Positions 16,597 through 25,652 of a stretch of DNA of 64,000 nucleotides are shown one piece after another (the first letter of the stretch is position 1; every line of letters starts with the position of its first letter). This DNA comes from Streptomyces genisteinicus. GTDB taxonomy: Bacteria > Actinomycetota > Actinomycetes > Streptomycetales > Streptomycetaceae. The DNA lies in NCBI RefSeq assembly GCF_014489615.1, contig NZ_CP060825.1:124001-188000 (forward strand), written 5' to 3'. The notes beneath the pieces were generated by a model that saw only the letters and a program-made list of their open reading frames with translations, searched no databases and had not been told where the DNA came from. Both the position numbers and the translations under genes were made by a program.

Positions 16597-17832
16597 ATGA
16601 GCGCGGACAACAGCACACCGGTGGTACGGCAATGGACGACCTGGATGCCGGTGCTGGCACTGGTCGCACTCGTCTTCGGCTGGGGGCGGGACCTCTCCGG
16701 CCTCGGGGTCGCGCTGGTGGCCCTCTGCCTGTTCGGCGCCGTCCTCGCGGCCGTCCACCACGCGGAGGTGGTGGCACACCGCGTGGGTGAACCGCTCGGG
16801 TCGCTGGTGCTCGCCGTCGCCGTCACGGTGATCGAGGTCGGACTGATCGTCATGCTGATGTCCGGGGGCGGGGACAAGGCCTCCACGTACGCGCGGGACA
16901 CCGTGTTCGCCGCCGTGATGATCACCTGCAACGGCATCGTCGGCCTCTGCCTGCTCGTCGGCGCCCTGCGCAATCGCACCGTCGTCTTCAACGCGGAGGG
17001 CTCGGGCGGAGCTCTCGCCACCGTCATCACGCTCGCCTCCATGACCCTGGTCCTCCCCACCTTCACCACGGGCGCGGAGGGGCCCGAATTCACGGCCGGC
17101 CAGCTCGCGTTCGCCGCCGTCGCGTCACTGGCGCTGTACATCCTCTTCGTCACCGTGCAGACCGTTCGCCACCGCGACTACTTCCTCCCGGTGGACCGCC
17201 GCCACGAGCACGCGACGGCGCACGGGAAGCCGTCGGGACCGGTCTCCGGCGTGCGCGGCGCGTCGGCCGGCGGCGAGGGGACGGACGGAGACGCGGACGC
17301 CGGGGCGACGGTCGCCGAGGCCGGGACCGGGGCGACGATCGGCGACGACGGCGAGGAGCACGCTCCGCCGCCGTCGGCACGCGCGGCCGCGATCAGCCTG
17401 TCGCTGCTCGTGCTCTCGCTCGTCGCCGTGGTCGGCAACGCCAAGGTGATCTCCCCCACCATCGAGCAGGGCGTGGACGACGCGGGCCTGCCCTACGGCG
17501 TCGTGGGCGTGGTGATCGCCCTCATGGTGCTGCTGCCCGAAACCCTCTCCGCGGTCAGGTCCGCACGCCGCGACCGGATGCAGACGAGCCTGAACCTCGC
17601 CTACGGGTCGGCCATCGCCAGCATCGGACTGACCGTCCCGACCATCGCCTTCGCCTCGCTGTGGCTCACCGGGGACCTGGAACTCGGCCTCGAACCGCTG
17701 CACCTGGTCCTGCTCGCCCTGACCGCCGCGGTGAGCGCGCTGACGGTCGTACCGGGGCGGGCCACCCTGCTCCAGGGCGGGGTCCACCTCGCCCTGTTCT
17801 CGGCGTTCATCTTCCTGTCGCTCAGTCCCTGA
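16597..17832 (+). CDS. CaCA-family cation/proton antiporter, ChaA-like
   Basis: A 411-aa membrane antiporter with about 11 transmembrane segments arranged as two inverted halves. The two alpha-repeat regions are visible: HHAEVVAHRVGEPLGSLVLAVAVTVIEVG is the first (about 52-80), with catalytic-type Glu residues, and LPYGVVGVVIALMVLLPETL-SAVRSA the second (about 303-328). A hydrophilic, Gly/Asp/Glu-rich cytoplasmic loop (about 200-260) joins the halves. ChaA-type proteins exchange Ca2+, Na+ or K+ for protons. The gene converges on the AfsR-like regulator, and the two 3' ends overlap by 11 bases. Confidence 0.88.
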   Translation: MSADNSTPVVRQWTTWMPVLALVALVFGWGRDLSGLGVALVALCLFGAVLAAVHHAEVVAHRVGEPLGSLVLAVAVTVIEVGLIVMLMSGGGDKASTYARDTVFAAVMITCNGIVGLCLLVGALRNRTVVFNAEGSGGALATVITLASMTLVLPTFTTGAEGPEFTAGQLAFAAVASLALYILFVTVQTVRHRDYFLPVDRRHEHATAHGKPSGPVSGVRGASAGGEGTDGDADAGATVAEAGTGATIGDDGEEHAPPPSARAAAISLSLLVLSLVAVVGNAKVISPTIEQGVDDAGLPYGVVGVVIALMVLLPETLSAVRSARRDRMQTSLNLAYGSAIASIGLTVPTIAFASLWLTGDLELGLEPLHLVLLALTAAVSALTVVPGRATLLQGGVHLALFSAFIFLSLSP

Positions 17833-20800
17833 CGCTCCCCCGCGCCGGCTGCTCCCCGCCGCGGCGCGTCAGGACGGACTCCGCCCGGCGCACCGCCTCC
17901 TCGGCGGGGAGCCGCACCCCCTGCCCGAACGCCGTCGCGTACGCGCTCTCGCCGAGCGCCGCGCGAGCGGCGGCGGCGGCACGGTCGACGTCTCCGCGTT
18001 CCGCCGGCGGAAGAGGGGCCCCCACGCCCCGGCGGGCGGCGTCGGCCGCGCCGAGCAGGATCGCCGCGCACTCAGCGCCCGGGCCGTCGCCGGCGAGTGC
18101 GGCGGCACCGGCGAGACCCTCCAGCGAGAGGGCGAGCGCCCTCGGCTCGCCCAGGGAGCGCGCCACGGCCAGACCCCGCAGATGGTGGGAGACGGCGGCA
18201 GGGGCGTCGCCGCGCAGCTCGGCGAGGAAGCCGAGTTCGGCGAGGAGCAGATGGTCGCCGGCCTCCGAGGAGACGTCGGCGTAGCCGTCGCGGATGCGGC
18301 CGAGGTGGACCTCCGCCGCGTCGAGGTCGCCGGAGCGGCGGGCCCCGAGAGCCAGGCCCATCTCGGAGTGGATCTCCCCGTACTTGTAGCCCTGCTCGGC
18401 GGCGATACGGCGGGCCTGTTCGTGCAGCTCCCGGCCGCGGTCCCAGTCCCGGGAGAGGAGGGCGAGACGCCCGAGTCCGGAGAGCCTGGCCGACACCTCG
18501 GCCGTCAGGCCGAGCTCACGGGCCATGTCCAGGCCCTCGCGCTGGCGTCGGGCGGCGTCGGCGTAGTCGCCGCGGATCTCCGCGAGGGCCGCCAGAGGCG
18601 TGACGGTCTGCAGTTCGCCCCAGCGGTCGCCGAGTTCGCGGAAGAGGCCCGCTGCGCGGACTCCGTCGCGTCCGAGGCCGGCGAGGTCGCCGCGGACCAG
18701 CGCGAGGGTCGCCCGCAGACCGAGTGAGGCGGCGGTTCCCCAGCGGTCGCCCGCGGCCGTGAACAGTCCGAGGGCACGGTCGTTGAGCCGCTCCGCGGCG
18801 GCGGCCTCTCCCGCGCTGTAGCGGCCGTAGGCGCACAGCCACAGGGCCCGCGCACGCCGCACCGGGTCCGGGACGGCTCCCGCGTCCGCGAGCTCGTCAC
18901 GGCCGGCGCCGGCGTGGTCGCCGGTGAGGAGCGCGAACGCGGTACGGAACAGGACGAGTTCGGGCGCGGGGCAGGAGCCCGGGGCTGGGGCGGTGGCGGG
19001 GGCGGAATCCGGGTCGGGGGCGGGGTCCGGTGCGGGTCCGGCTCCGGTCACGGCGTCCGGCACGGGCAGGGCCTCGGTGGGGTCCGGTGCGCGGAGGGCC
19101 CCGGCGGCCGGGTCCGCTGCGGGAGCGAGGGTCGCTCCGGGCGTGCGCTCCGTGCGGTCGGCCCCGGCGGCCGCGGTGCGCCCCGGCGCGGGGACCGGGG
19201 GCCTGTTGTCGGCGGCCGTCGCCGGAGCGGGGCGCGCTGACGCCGCTGCGAGCACCGTCGTCAGCGCGCGGTGCGCCTCCGTGAGGCGGCCGCGCAGCAG
19301 CCACCACCAGGACAGCGCCGAGGCGAGCCGGACCGCCTCGTCCGCGTCACCGGCGGTCGCCCGGCGGACCGCCTCGTCGAGCGCGGTGCGCAGGTTCGCC
19401 GCCTCGGCGTCCAGCCGGGCGAGCAGGAGACGCTGTCCGGGGCCGCGCAGCAGGGGTTCGGCGTGTTCGGCGAGGGCGAGGTAGTGCCGCAGGTGCCGTC
19501 CGGCGACCCCGGTCGCGTCCGCCATCTCGTGGAGCCGCTCGGTCGCGTAGGCCGCGACGGACTCCAGGAGCCGGTAGCGGCGCCCGGTGGGGCCGTCCAC
19601 CACGACCACCAGGGACCGGTCGACGAGACGCGTGACCAGGTCGAGCACTTCGTCCCGGGTGACCCCGTCGCCGGCACAGGTCGCCTCCGCCGCCTCCAGG
19701 TCGCAGCCGTCGCTGTGCGCGGCGAGCCGGCGCAGCACGATGCGCTCGGGGGCGCTGAGGAGTTCCCAGCTCCAGTCGATGACCGCGCGCAGCGTCTGCT
19801 GCCGGGCCGGCGCGCCGCGTCCGCCGGTGGTGAGCACCCGGAAGCGGTCGCCGAGGCGGTCGGCGAGTCCGCGGACGCCCAGCGCGCGGACCCGGGTGGC
19901 GGCGAGTTCGAGGGCGAGCGGGATGCCGTCGAGCCGCCGGCAGATCTCGGCGACGGCCTCCCGGTCGCCGTCCCCGGCCGGGGTGCGGCCGAATCCCGGG
20001 TCGCGGGCGGCGGCACGCTCGGTGAACAGGCGCACGGCGGCGTCGGGTCCCAGCGGCTCCACCACGTGGACGGCCTCCCCCGCCAGGTCGAGGGGTTCCT
20101 GACTGGTGGCCAGCACGCGCAGGCCGGGCGCGGTGCGCAGCACGATCGCGGCCAGTTCGGCGGCGGCGTCCACGACGTGTTCGCAGTTGTCCAGGACGAG
20201 CAGGATCCGCCGGTCGCGCAGGGCGGCGGCGAGCCGGTGGGCGGGTGACGGTGCGCCGGTGCAGCCCGCCGCACTGCCGGGCAGGGCGGCCGGCGCCCCG
20301 TCCCTGATGCCGAGCGTCGCGGCGACGACCTGCGCCAGGTCTCCGGGGCCGCCCGCGCGGACGCCGGCGAACTCCACGAGCCAGACGCCGTCCGGGAGTC
20401 CGCCCGCGTCCCGGGCCGCCGCCCGCGCCGCCGCCGCGACGGCGAGCCGCGTCTTGCCGACGCCGCCGGCTCCGGTGAGCGTCACCAGCCGGGCGGTGCC
20501 GAGCAGCCGGGACACTTCGGCGAGAGCCTCGTCGCGGCCGACGAGCCCGGTGAGCGGGACGGGAAGGTTGGACGCCGCCGAAGCGGCGGTGTGTGCCGAG
20601 GGGGCGGCGGGGGCCGTGGGCGGCTCCCCGGGGGCCGCCGCCCCCGCCGTCCCGGGCGGGCCTCCAGGAGCGGCGGGCACGGCGGGAGCGTCCGCACCGG
20701 CGGCGGTCGCCGAGCCGTACGGTCCGGGCTGCGGCCGCGCCCCGGGAGCGGCCCGTGCGGCCTCCGGTGCGACCGGGACGGCGACCGGGACGCCGGGCGG

Positions 20801-21544
20801 GAGGGCGGTGAGCGCCGGGTCCTGGCGCAGGACGGCCTGGTGGAGGGCGGTCAGGGCCGGGCCGGGGTCGACGCCCAGTTCCTCCGCGAGCCGGGCGCGC
20901 AGGCGCTCGTAGGACGCCAGCGCCTCGCCCTGGCGGCCGGCGAGGCAGAGGGCGCGTATCTGGAGGGCGCGCAGCCGCTCCCGCAGCGGGTGACGCTCCA
21001 CCAGATCCGTCAGCTCCCCCGCGAGCAGCAGATGGTCGCCGATCTCCAGACGCACCTCGGCGTGCTCCTCGGTGACGGACAGGCGCTGTTCGTCGAGGCG
21101 GCCGGCCGGGCCGCGGACGAAGGGCTCGTCGGCGAAGTCGGCGTACGCGGAGCCCCGCCACAGGCCGAGGGCCTCGGTCAGCAGCGCGGCCCGGGTCCGC
21201 GGGTCGGCGGCGGTGCGGGCCGCCGTCGCCAGGGACCGGAAGCGGTCCGCGTCGACCTGGTGGGCGGCGGAGTCGAGGAGCAGCCGGTAACCGGCGGGCT
21301 GGAGGAGGACGTTGTCGCGGCCGAGGACCCTGCGCAGCTGGGACACCTTCGCCTGGAGCGCGCCGGCCGGCTTGCCGGGCGGGGCGTCGCCCCACAGGTC
21401 CAGGACGAGGCGGTCGGCGGAGACCGGTCCCCCGTCGTGGGCGAGCAGGGCCGCGAGCAGCGCCCGGACCTTGGTCTCGGGCACCGTGACCACCGCGCCC
21501 CCGTCGTCCCACACCACGAGTGGGCCGAGTACCCCGAACCGCAT
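17822..21544 (-). CDS. AfsR/SARP-family transcriptional regulator with NB-ARC and TPR domains
   Basis: A 1240-aa large SARP. Domains in order: winged-helix OmpR-type DNA-binding domain (about 1-92, GYRLLLD at its end), bacterial transcriptional activation domain (about 97-242, ending GPALTALHQAVLR), a Pro/Ala-rich linker (about 245-325), an NB-ARC ATPase (Walker A GAGGVGKT at 358-365; Walker B-like ILLVLDNCEHV), and a C-terminal helical/TPR region interrupted by another Pro/Ala-rich insert. Such proteins activate secondary metabolism by binding direct repeats near the -35 box. Start chosen at the ATG of MRFGVLGPL, the typical SARP beginning. Direct repeats with 11-base period lie about 210 bases upstream. 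Confidence 0.9.
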   Translation of the reverse strand: MRFGVLGPLVVWDDGGAVVTVPETKVRALLAALLAHDGGPVSADRLVLDLWGDAPPGKPAGALQAKVSQLRRVLGRDNVLLQPAGYRLLLDSAAHQVDADRFRSLATAARTAADPRTRAALLTEALGLWRGSAYADFADEPFVRGPAGRLDEQRLSVTEEHAEVRLEIGDHLLLAGELTDLVERHPLRERLRALQIRALCLAGRQGEALASYERLRARLAEELGVDPGPALTALHQAVLRQDPALTALPPGVPVAVPVAPEAARAAPGARPQPGPYGSATAAGADAPAVPAAPGGPPGTAGAAAPGEPPTAPAAPSAHTAASAASNLPVPLTGLVGRDEALAEVSRLLGTARLVTLTGAGGVGKTRLAVAAAARAAARDAGGLPDGVWLVEFAGVRAGGPGDLAQVVAATLGIRDGAPAALPGSAAGCTGAPSPAHRLAAALRDRRILLVLDNCEHVVDAAAELAAIVLRTAPGLRVLATSQEPLDLAGEAVHVVEPLGPDAAVRLFTERAAARDPGFGRTPAGDGDREAVAEICRRLDGIPLALELAATRVRALGVRGLADRLGDRFRVLTTGGRGAPARQQTLRAVIDWSWELLSAPERIVLRRLAAHSDGCDLEAAEATCAGDGVTRDEVLDLVTRLVDRSLVVVVDGPTGRRYRLLESVAAYATERLHEMADATGVAGRHLRHYLALAEHAEPLLRGPGQRLLLARLDAEAANLRTALDEAVRRATAGDADEAVRLASALSWWWLLRGRLTEAHRALTTVLAAASARPAPATAADNRPPVPAPGRTAAAGADRTERTPGATLAPAADPAAGALRAPDPTEALPVPDAVTGAGPAPDPAPDPDSAPATAPAPGSCPAPELVLFRTAFALLTGDHAGAGRDELADAGAVPDPVRRARALWLCAYGRYSAGEAAAAERLNDRALGLFTAAGDRWGTAASLGLRATLALVRGDLAGLGRDGVRAAGLFRELGDRWGELQTVTPLAALAEIRGDYADAARRQREGLDMARELGLTAEVSARLSGLGRLALLSRDWDRGRELHEQARRIAAEQGYKYGEIHSEMGLALGARRSGDLDAAEVHLGRIRDGYADVSSEAGDHLLLAELGFLAELRGDAPAAVSHHLRGLAVARSLGEPRALALSLEGLAGAAALAGDGPGAECAAILLGAADAARRGVGAPLPPAERGDVDRAAAAARAALGESAYATAFGQGVRLPAEEAVRRAESVLTRRGGEQPARGSVRD

Positions 21545-21755
21545 GCGGGCCACCGTACAGGCTCGCGGGCGGAGGGGAGGCGGCCGCCGGCCGGACGTCA
21601 TCGTCCGTACACAACCGCAGGCCGCGAGGGCCCGCAGGGACCGTGAAGAGTCGTCGGCGAACCGTCGTCGGCCCTGCCGTCCGCGGTGGTTCCGGCGGGC
21701 CCGCGGGCCGCCGCCGCACGACCGCCGACGGTCGTCGCCGGATCGCCGCCGCACG

Positions 21756-21777
21756 ACCGTCAGCGAACCGTCAGCGG
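21756..21777. promoter_or_regulatory. 11-bp direct repeats, possible SARP-binding site (in gene-free stretch 21545-21961)
   Basis: ACCGTCAGCGA (21756-21766) is followed directly by ACCGTCAGCGG (21767-21777). Two heptamer-like units repeated with an 11-base period is the arrangement bound by SARP regulators. It lies between the divergent AfsR-like gene and the SDR gene. The rest of the 417-base stretch holds a degenerate GACACG-type hexamer array (about 21855-21905), a repeated GCCGCCGCACGACCG, and no recognisable gene. Confidence 0.45.
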
Positions 21778-21961
21778 TTCCTCGGCCGGCCCGAAGGAGC
21801 CGGGTGCACAGTCGGTCGTGCCCGGCCGCCGCCGTCCCCGTCACGGCGGCGGACGCCGACACGGGCACAGACGCAGACACGGACGCGGACACGGACACGG
21901 CAGGAACGCGGCACGGCCCGTCGGCACGACGGGACCGCTCATCGGAGGGAGCACGGCGGCG

Positions 21962-22522
21962 ATGACCAGATACGCGGGGCAGACGGCCGTGGTCGTGGGT
22001 CAGGAGACCGGGATCGGCCTGGCGATCGCGAAGCGGCTCGTGGAGGGCGGTGCGCAGGTGCTGCTGACCGTCGGCGGCCGGGACGAACAGGCCCTGGCGC
22101 GCGCGGAACTGGGCTCGGCCGCGCGGCTGCTGGTGGTGCCGCCGGCTCCGGCGCCCGGCGTGCTCGGGCAGCTGGTCGGAGCCGGAACCGGTGCCGGCCT
22201 GCTGTTCGCGGACGCCGTGCCGACGGCCCGGCCCCTGCTGCCCCATGTGCGCGACGGCGGAGCCGTGGTGCTGACGTCCGCCGCACCGTCCGCGGCCGCG
22301 GTGGGCGCGCTCGCCGGTGAACTGGCCGGGCGCGGGATCCGCGTGAACGCGGTGGCGCCCGGCTGTATCGGCACGCCGGGCGGGGGCACGGACGGGCTTC
22401 CGCCGCTCGGCCGGTTCGGTTCGGCCGAGGAGGTCGCACGGGCCGCCCTGTTCCTGGCCACGGACGCGACGTTCACCACCGGGGCCCGGCTCCCGGTGGA
22501 CGGCGGTCTGGGCCGCCCCTGA
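21962..22522 (+). CDS. Short, degenerate SDR-fold protein
   Basis: A 186-aa Rossmann protein of the short-chain dehydrogenase/reductase type, but shortened (usual length about 250). The cofactor glycine motif is altered (VVVGQETGIGLAIAKRL lacks the usual TG). The region after the catalytic Ser (VVLTSAAPSAAAVGALAGELAGRGIRVNAVAPG) runs directly into the conserved RGIRVNAVAPG strand without the Tyr-x-x-x-Lys motif. The C terminus (GRFGSAEEVARAALFLATD, VDGGLG) is normal. It therefore keeps the fold but lacks the catalytic Tyr and Lys, and may be a pseudoenzyme or an NAD(P) sensor. It is divergent from the AfsR-like gene. Reading frame is intact. Confidence 0.78.
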   Translation: MTRYAGQTAVVVGQETGIGLAIAKRLVEGGAQVLLTVGGRDEQALARAELGSAARLLVVPPAPAPGVLGQLVGAGTGAGLLFADAVPTARPLLPHVRDGGAVVLTSAAPSAAAVGALAGELAGRGIRVNAVAPGCIGTPGGGTDGLPPLGRFGSAEEVARAALFLATDATFTTGARLPVDGGLGRP

Positions 22523-22745
22523 GGTTCCGTCGCGTCACCCCGGCCGCCGTGCTCCCCGCCCGTCCGTCCCGTCCGTCCCCGACGGCACGCGTCACAGCGG
22601 CCGTCCGCCCCGCACCGCCACCCGCGCCGTCACGCCGCGGCCCGGCGGCGCCCCGCCGTTCACCGGACGGCCCGGCGGCGCCGCGGCAGCAATCCGTATA
22701 CCGACCCCGGACAGATCACGTCCCCGAACACCCGGAGCACATCAC

Positions 22746-23990
22746 ATGAGCACCTCCCCCGACACGGCGACCGCCACGGGCGGCCCGGAGTCCCGGCCGA
22801 AGCCGCCGGACGCGGACGCCGGCGAGCCGCGGAAGCTGCCGCTGTTCGCCCTGCTGGCCCTGGCCACGGCCGTCTTCATCACCAGCCTCACCGAGACGCT
22901 GCCGGCCGGCCTGCTGCCGCAGATGAGCGCCGATCTCGCGGTGAGCGAGTCGGCGACCGGGCAGACGGTAACGGTCTACGCCATCGGCACGGCCCTGACC
23001 GCGATCCCGCTGACCGCGGCGACGGCGGGCTGGCGGCGCAAGCGGCTGCTGCTCGCCGCCATGGCCGGGTTCGCGGTCGCCAACACCGTGACGGCGGTGT
23101 CGTCCGTCTACGGGCTGACGATGGTCGCCCGGTTCGTCGCCGGTGTCGCCGCCGGACTGGCGTGGGCGCTGCTCGCCGGATACGCCCGCCGCATGGCGCC
23201 GGTCCACCTGCAGGGCAAGGCCATCGCGATCGCGATGGCGGGCATCCCGGTGGCGCTCTCGCTCGGCGTCCCGGCGGGCACGTTCCTGGGGACGGCCGTC
23301 GGCTGGCGGGTGGCGTTCCTGGTGATGACGGCGCTGACGGTGGTGCTGCTGGTGTGGATCTCCGCCGCCGTGCCCGACTACCCCGGCCAGGAGCGCGGCG
23401 AACGGCCCGCCATGCTGCGTGCGCTGAAGGTGCCGGGGGTGGGCCCGGTGCTCTTCGTCACGCTGGTCTTCGTGCTCGCGCACACCATCCTGTACGCGTA
23501 CATCGCCACCTTCCTCGACGACGTGGGACTCGGCGGGAGCACGGACCTGGTGCTGCTCGTGTTCGGCGGCGCCTCGCTGCTGAGCATCTGGATCGTGGGG
23601 GCGCAGATCCACCGCCGGCTGCGCCTGCTGACGGTGGTGAGCACCCTGCTGGTCGCGGTGGCCTCCGCGCTGCTGGCCGTGCTCAGCGACAGCACGGGGC
23701 TGGTGTACGCCGCCGCCGCTCTGTGGGGTCTGGGCTGGGGCGGTGTGCCGACCCTGCTCCAGACGGCGGTGGCCGACGCCGGAGGCGAACAGGCGGACTC
23801 CGCGCAGGCGATGCTGGTGACACTGTGGAACGTCGCCATGGCGGGCGGCGGCATCGCCGGCGGCATCCTGCTCGACGGGATCGGCAGCGAATCGTTCCCC
23901 TGGACGGTGCTGCTGCTGCTCGCGCCCGTGCTGGCGGTGGTGGTGTTCGCCCGCGCCCACGGTTTCCCGGTGAAGCGGCCCGGTTCCTGA
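22746..23990 (+). CDS. MFS transporter (DHA1-type efflux)
   Basis: A 414-aa major facilitator superfamily protein with 12 predicted transmembrane helices and a 30-residue hydrophilic N terminus. The loop 2-3 region (GWRRKRLLLAAMAGFA) and the helix 5 motif (GIPVALSLGVPAGTFLG, antiporter motif C type) identify the drug:H+ antiporter-1 group, which exports amphipathic drugs, sugars or metabolites. It ends before a strong hairpin region that separates it from the carrier-protein gene cluster, so membership in that cluster is possible only as a nearby exporter. The ATG at 22746 has no strong ribosome-binding site. Confidence 0.88.
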   Translation: MSTSPDTATATGGPESRPKPPDADAGEPRKLPLFALLALATAVFITSLTETLPAGLLPQMSADLAVSESATGQTVTVYAIGTALTAIPLTAATAGWRRKRLLLAAMAGFAVANTVTAVSSVYGLTMVARFVAGVAAGLAWALLAGYARRMAPVHLQGKAIAIAMAGIPVALSLGVPAGTFLGTAVGWRVAFLVMTALTVVLLVWISAAVPDYPGQERGERPAMLRALKVPGVGPVLFVTLVFVLAHTILYAYIATFLDDVGLGGSTDLVLLVFGGASLLSIWIVGAQIHRRLRLLTVVSTLLVAVASALLAVLSDSTGLVYAAAALWGLGWGGVPTLLQTAVADAGGEQADSAQAMLVTLWNVAMAGGGIAGGILLDGIGSESFPWTVLLLLAPVLAVVVFARAHGFPVKRPGS

Positions 23991-24003
23991 CGGCCCGCCG
24001 TCA

Positions 24004-24102
24004 GGCACACCGCGAGCCCTCGCACCTCCGGCAGGTCCGGCACACCGCGAGCCCTCGCACCCCCGGCAGGTCCGGCGCGGTGCGAGGGCTCCGCGGTGTG
24101 CC
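24004..24102. terminator. Hairpin terminator with a duplicated left arm
   Basis: A 35-base unit at 24004-24038 is repeated at 24039-24073 with one mismatch. Each unit begins with GGCACACCGCGAGCCCTCGCAC. The reverse complement of that arm, with one extra base, lies at 24080-24102, so either copy can pair with the single right arm to form a stem of about 22 bp. It follows the MFS stop codon. The remaining bases to 24432 hold no gene; a TTGACA at 24123-24128 lacks a good -10 partner. Confidence 0.75.
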
Positions 24103-24432
24103 GAACGGTTGTTCACGAGCTGTTGACAGTTGCCCGCGGCGCTGCGGACGGGAGCCGGCCGGAAGGCGCCCGCGGGGTGCCGGAGGCCAGGTGGCAGCGG
24201 GCCGGAGGGGTGTCCGGCACCGGTTCGCGGCGGTGCGGCGCGCGCCCTGGAGCCGGCTCCCCCGTGATCGCCCCGGAGCGGCGTTCCCGCAGGTCGGAGG
24301 CGGAAGTCGCAAAGTCGGGGCGCTCCCCGTGAAATTGTGCAGCGAGCAGGTACTTTTGTGCCTCGTCCGAAGCGCCAGGCATCCGTCCCTCGGGGCGGGG
24401 CCCGAGGAGGTACGACGAGGGGGGCGTTCCAC

Positions 24433-25614
24433 ATGGCGTCAGAAACCGGGCACAGTGCCGTGCCGGACGAGAGCGCGTTTCAGCAGGCTTTCCTGACCGA
24501 GGTCTTCGGTTCCCTGCACCGGGTGGAGCAGCGCCGCTGGGCCGGTGCCTATCTGGAAGGGCTGCTGCACTCGCCCGGGAAGAAGACCCCCCGCAACATG
24601 GCGCGGACGGACGGCTTACCGCCCGCCGCGGCGCACGGTCTGCACCAGTTCGTCAACGCGAGCACCTGGGCCTGGGAGCCGGTGCGGCGGCGGCTCGCCC
24701 TGTGGGTGGCCGCGAGCACCGTGCCGCACGCCTGGACGGTGGCGGAGCTCCTCGTCCCCAAGCGCGGGGAGCACTCGGTGGGGGTGCACCGGGTGACCGA
24801 CCCGGCGACCGGACGCGCTGTCAACGCCCAGCGGGCGGTGGGGCTCTTCCTGGTCACGGACGCCCACTGCCACCCGGTGGACTGGAGTCTGGTCCTCGAC
24901 GGCGTCTGGGACCGGGACCGGGACCGGCGGCTGCGGGCACGGATCCCGGCCGACGAGACGGCACGGACCGCCGGCGCCCATGTGGTCGGCCACGTCGCGG
25001 GGGTGACGGCCCATCCCCTGATGCCGAGGCTGCCGTGGGCCCTGGACCTCACCCGCGGCCACGACGCCGGCGAGGTGCTGGCGGGTCTCGTCCGGCACAC
25101 CGCCGACCTGGTGTGCGAGGTGGACCCGGGCCAGGTGGTCGTCAGCGGTCACCACGCGCCGACGGTGACCACGGTCGGGGGCCTGTTCGACCAGCGCCGG
25201 GCCCGCCGTCCCTATGTGGTGACACGTGACATGGCGGACGGGCGGCACCGCGCGGTCACCGTGCACACGTACGCGGACACCGTCCGGCTTCCCCGGCGGC
25301 AGGGCGGCGGGGAGGCGTCCGGCGCGCACCGCTTCCGGCTCCTGGAGGTGGTCGACCCGGCGTCGCGGCAGCCCGCCCGGTACTGGCTCACCGGGCCGGG
25401 CGGGCGGTCCGCGGAGAAGGTGCTGCTCGCGATGCGCGGCCGCGCCGGACTCCAGGCGGCCCTCGCGGCGCTGCGGGAACGTTTCGGCGTGCTCGACTTC
25501 GAGGGGCGCTCGTTTCCCGGCTGGCACCACCACATGACCATGGCCTCGGCGGCGTACGTCTACCACCACCTCCGCGGCGGTCCGGAGGCCGCCCCGGCCC
25601 GGGCCGCGGGCTGA
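24433..25614 (+). CDS. IS701-transposase-like protein (probably a domesticated regulator)
   Basis: A 393-aa protein related to the N- and central part of IS701-family DDE transposases: the opening FGSLHRVEQRRWAGAYLEGLLHSPGKKTPRNMA and the HQFVNASTWAWEPVRRRL segment are the classic beginning of that family, and the end HHHMTMASAAYVYH matches its C-terminal box. The DDE-type acidic residues of a working transposase are not clearly conserved (CHPVDWSLVLDGVWDRD retains an Asp region). I found no flanking terminal inverted repeats or target duplication. Stand-alone IS701-like genes occur next to Streptomyces biosynthetic clusters, so a regulatory role is plausible. The ATG at 24433 is preferred. 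It lies directly before an atypical response regulator. Confidence 0.72.
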   Translation: MASETGHSAVPDESAFQQAFLTEVFGSLHRVEQRRWAGAYLEGLLHSPGKKTPRNMARTDGLPPAAAHGLHQFVNASTWAWEPVRRRLALWVAASTVPHAWTVAELLVPKRGEHSVGVHRVTDPATGRAVNAQRAVGLFLVTDAHCHPVDWSLVLDGVWDRDRDRRLRARIPADETARTAGAHVVGHVAGVTAHPLMPRLPWALDLTRGHDAGEVLAGLVRHTADLVCEVDPGQVVVSGHHAPTVTTVGGLFDQRRARRPYVVTRDMADGRHRAVTVHTYADTVRLPRRQGGGEASGAHRFRLLEVVDPASRQPARYWLTGPGGRSAEKVLLAMRGRAGLQAALAALRERFGVLDFEGRSFPGWHHHMTMASAAYVYHHLRGGPEAAPARAAG

Positions 25615-25652
25615 GCACCGGAAGGGACGAGGGAAGAGGAAGGTCCTGCGCA

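Noticed and set aside
22746..23990. MFS gene as the defined exporter of the carrier-protein cluster
   Set aside because: A strong hairpin and about 440 gene-free bases separate it from the cluster, and transporters of this type are common. It remains possible but unsupported.
24433..25614. Complete insertion sequence of the IS701 family
   Set aside because: I found no terminal inverted repeats or target duplication, and the catalytic acidic residues are unclear. The placement beside a regulator favours a domesticated gene.
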